Shown: positions 5,665-5,783 of the stretch, in pieces
How positions within the stretch are numbered: the stretch's first letter is position 1
Layout: each line of letters opens with the position of its first letter
NCBI GenBank assembly: GCA_012033095.1
Contig: JAAUPO010000180.1
Span: 1 to 5,783, forward strand
Source of the DNA: Synechococcaceae cyanobacterium RL_1_2
GTDB lineage: Bacteria > Cyanobacteriota > Cyanobacteriia > Cyanobacteriales > JAAUPO01
Direction: 5' to 3'
Length of the DNA stretch: 5,783 nt
Program-made: the position numbers and the translations under genes
The notes under the pieces: generated by a model
Database searches by the model: none
What the model was told of the DNA's origin: nothing
Seen by the model: the letters and a program-made list of their open reading frames with translations, nothing else

Positions 5665-5783
5665 TTATAAAGCCCCCTGCCCCCAATGCTGGGGGAGAAA
5701 TTCCTTAACAATCATTAAAAGTCCCCCAACTTTGGGGGATTTAGGGGGCAACATGCAAATTAGTGAAGGCTTATAAAGCCCCC
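5665..5783. repeat. Hairpin-rich C5/G5 intergenic repeat, cut by the window end
   Basis: Two strong hairpins, CCCCCA-ATGC-TGGGGG (5680-5695) and CCCCCAA-CT-TTGGGGG (5723-5738), are enclosed by GCCCCCT (5672-5678) and AGGGGGC (5743-5749). TTATAAAGCCCCC occurs at 5665-5677 and again at 5771-5783, so a second unit may begin at the window edge. From memory, sequences of the TCCCCCAA...TTGGGGGATTTAGGGGGC type are abundant in cyanobacterial intergenic DNA and are probably mobile or MITE-derived. No gene is present. Confidence 0.65.

Overview
The window looks like cyanobacterial chromosome. The evidence is the pyrH-frr pair with a 182-residue ribosome recycling factor, several CGATCG cores of the HIP1 type, a long lipid/sugar glycosyltransferase that starts like those conserved across cyanobacteria, and dense small repeats and insertion-sequence debris. 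I cannot assign a genus.

Layout. Positions 1-641 hold the decayed C-terminal part of an ISKra4-family transposase on the minus strand. It is followed by two abutting MITE-like elements: 642-832, with perfect 15-bp inverted ends and TA at both borders, and 832-942, with 12-bp ends. A candidate promoter near 1105-1132 leads into pyrH (UMP kinase, 1189-1910), which is broken by a one-base frameshift near 1328. The frr gene (1897-2445) overlaps the pyrH end by 14 bases. Then comes about 635 bases of AT-rich, gene-free DNA with a few weak inverted repeats. A small conserved-looking hypothetical gene (3081-3385) follows, also split by a one-base frameshift. Positions 3438-3572 and 4180-4290 are two related short repeats with inverted ends. 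They flank a minus-strand gene for a small exported protein (3642-4076). The last gene is an intact GT4-type glycosyltransferase (4322-5494, minus). The right end (5665-5783) is a hairpin-rich CCCCC/GGGGG intergenic repeat that runs off the window.

Function. pyrH and frr form a housekeeping unit: UMP phosphorylation for nucleotide supply, and ribosome release after termination. The glycosyltransferase probably works on a membrane lipid or cell-surface glycan; a role as the cyanobacterial digalactosyldiacylglycerol synthase is possible but not proven. The exported protein and the small protein have no recognised function.

The most useful observation is that three reading frames (transposase, pyrH, small hypothetical) are each restored by adding a single base, in every case a T in coding sense. 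pyrH is normally essential, so base-calling or assembly error is the leading explanation, with genuine decay as the alternative. I see no convincing new multi-gene system here; the rest of the interest lies in the small repeats.
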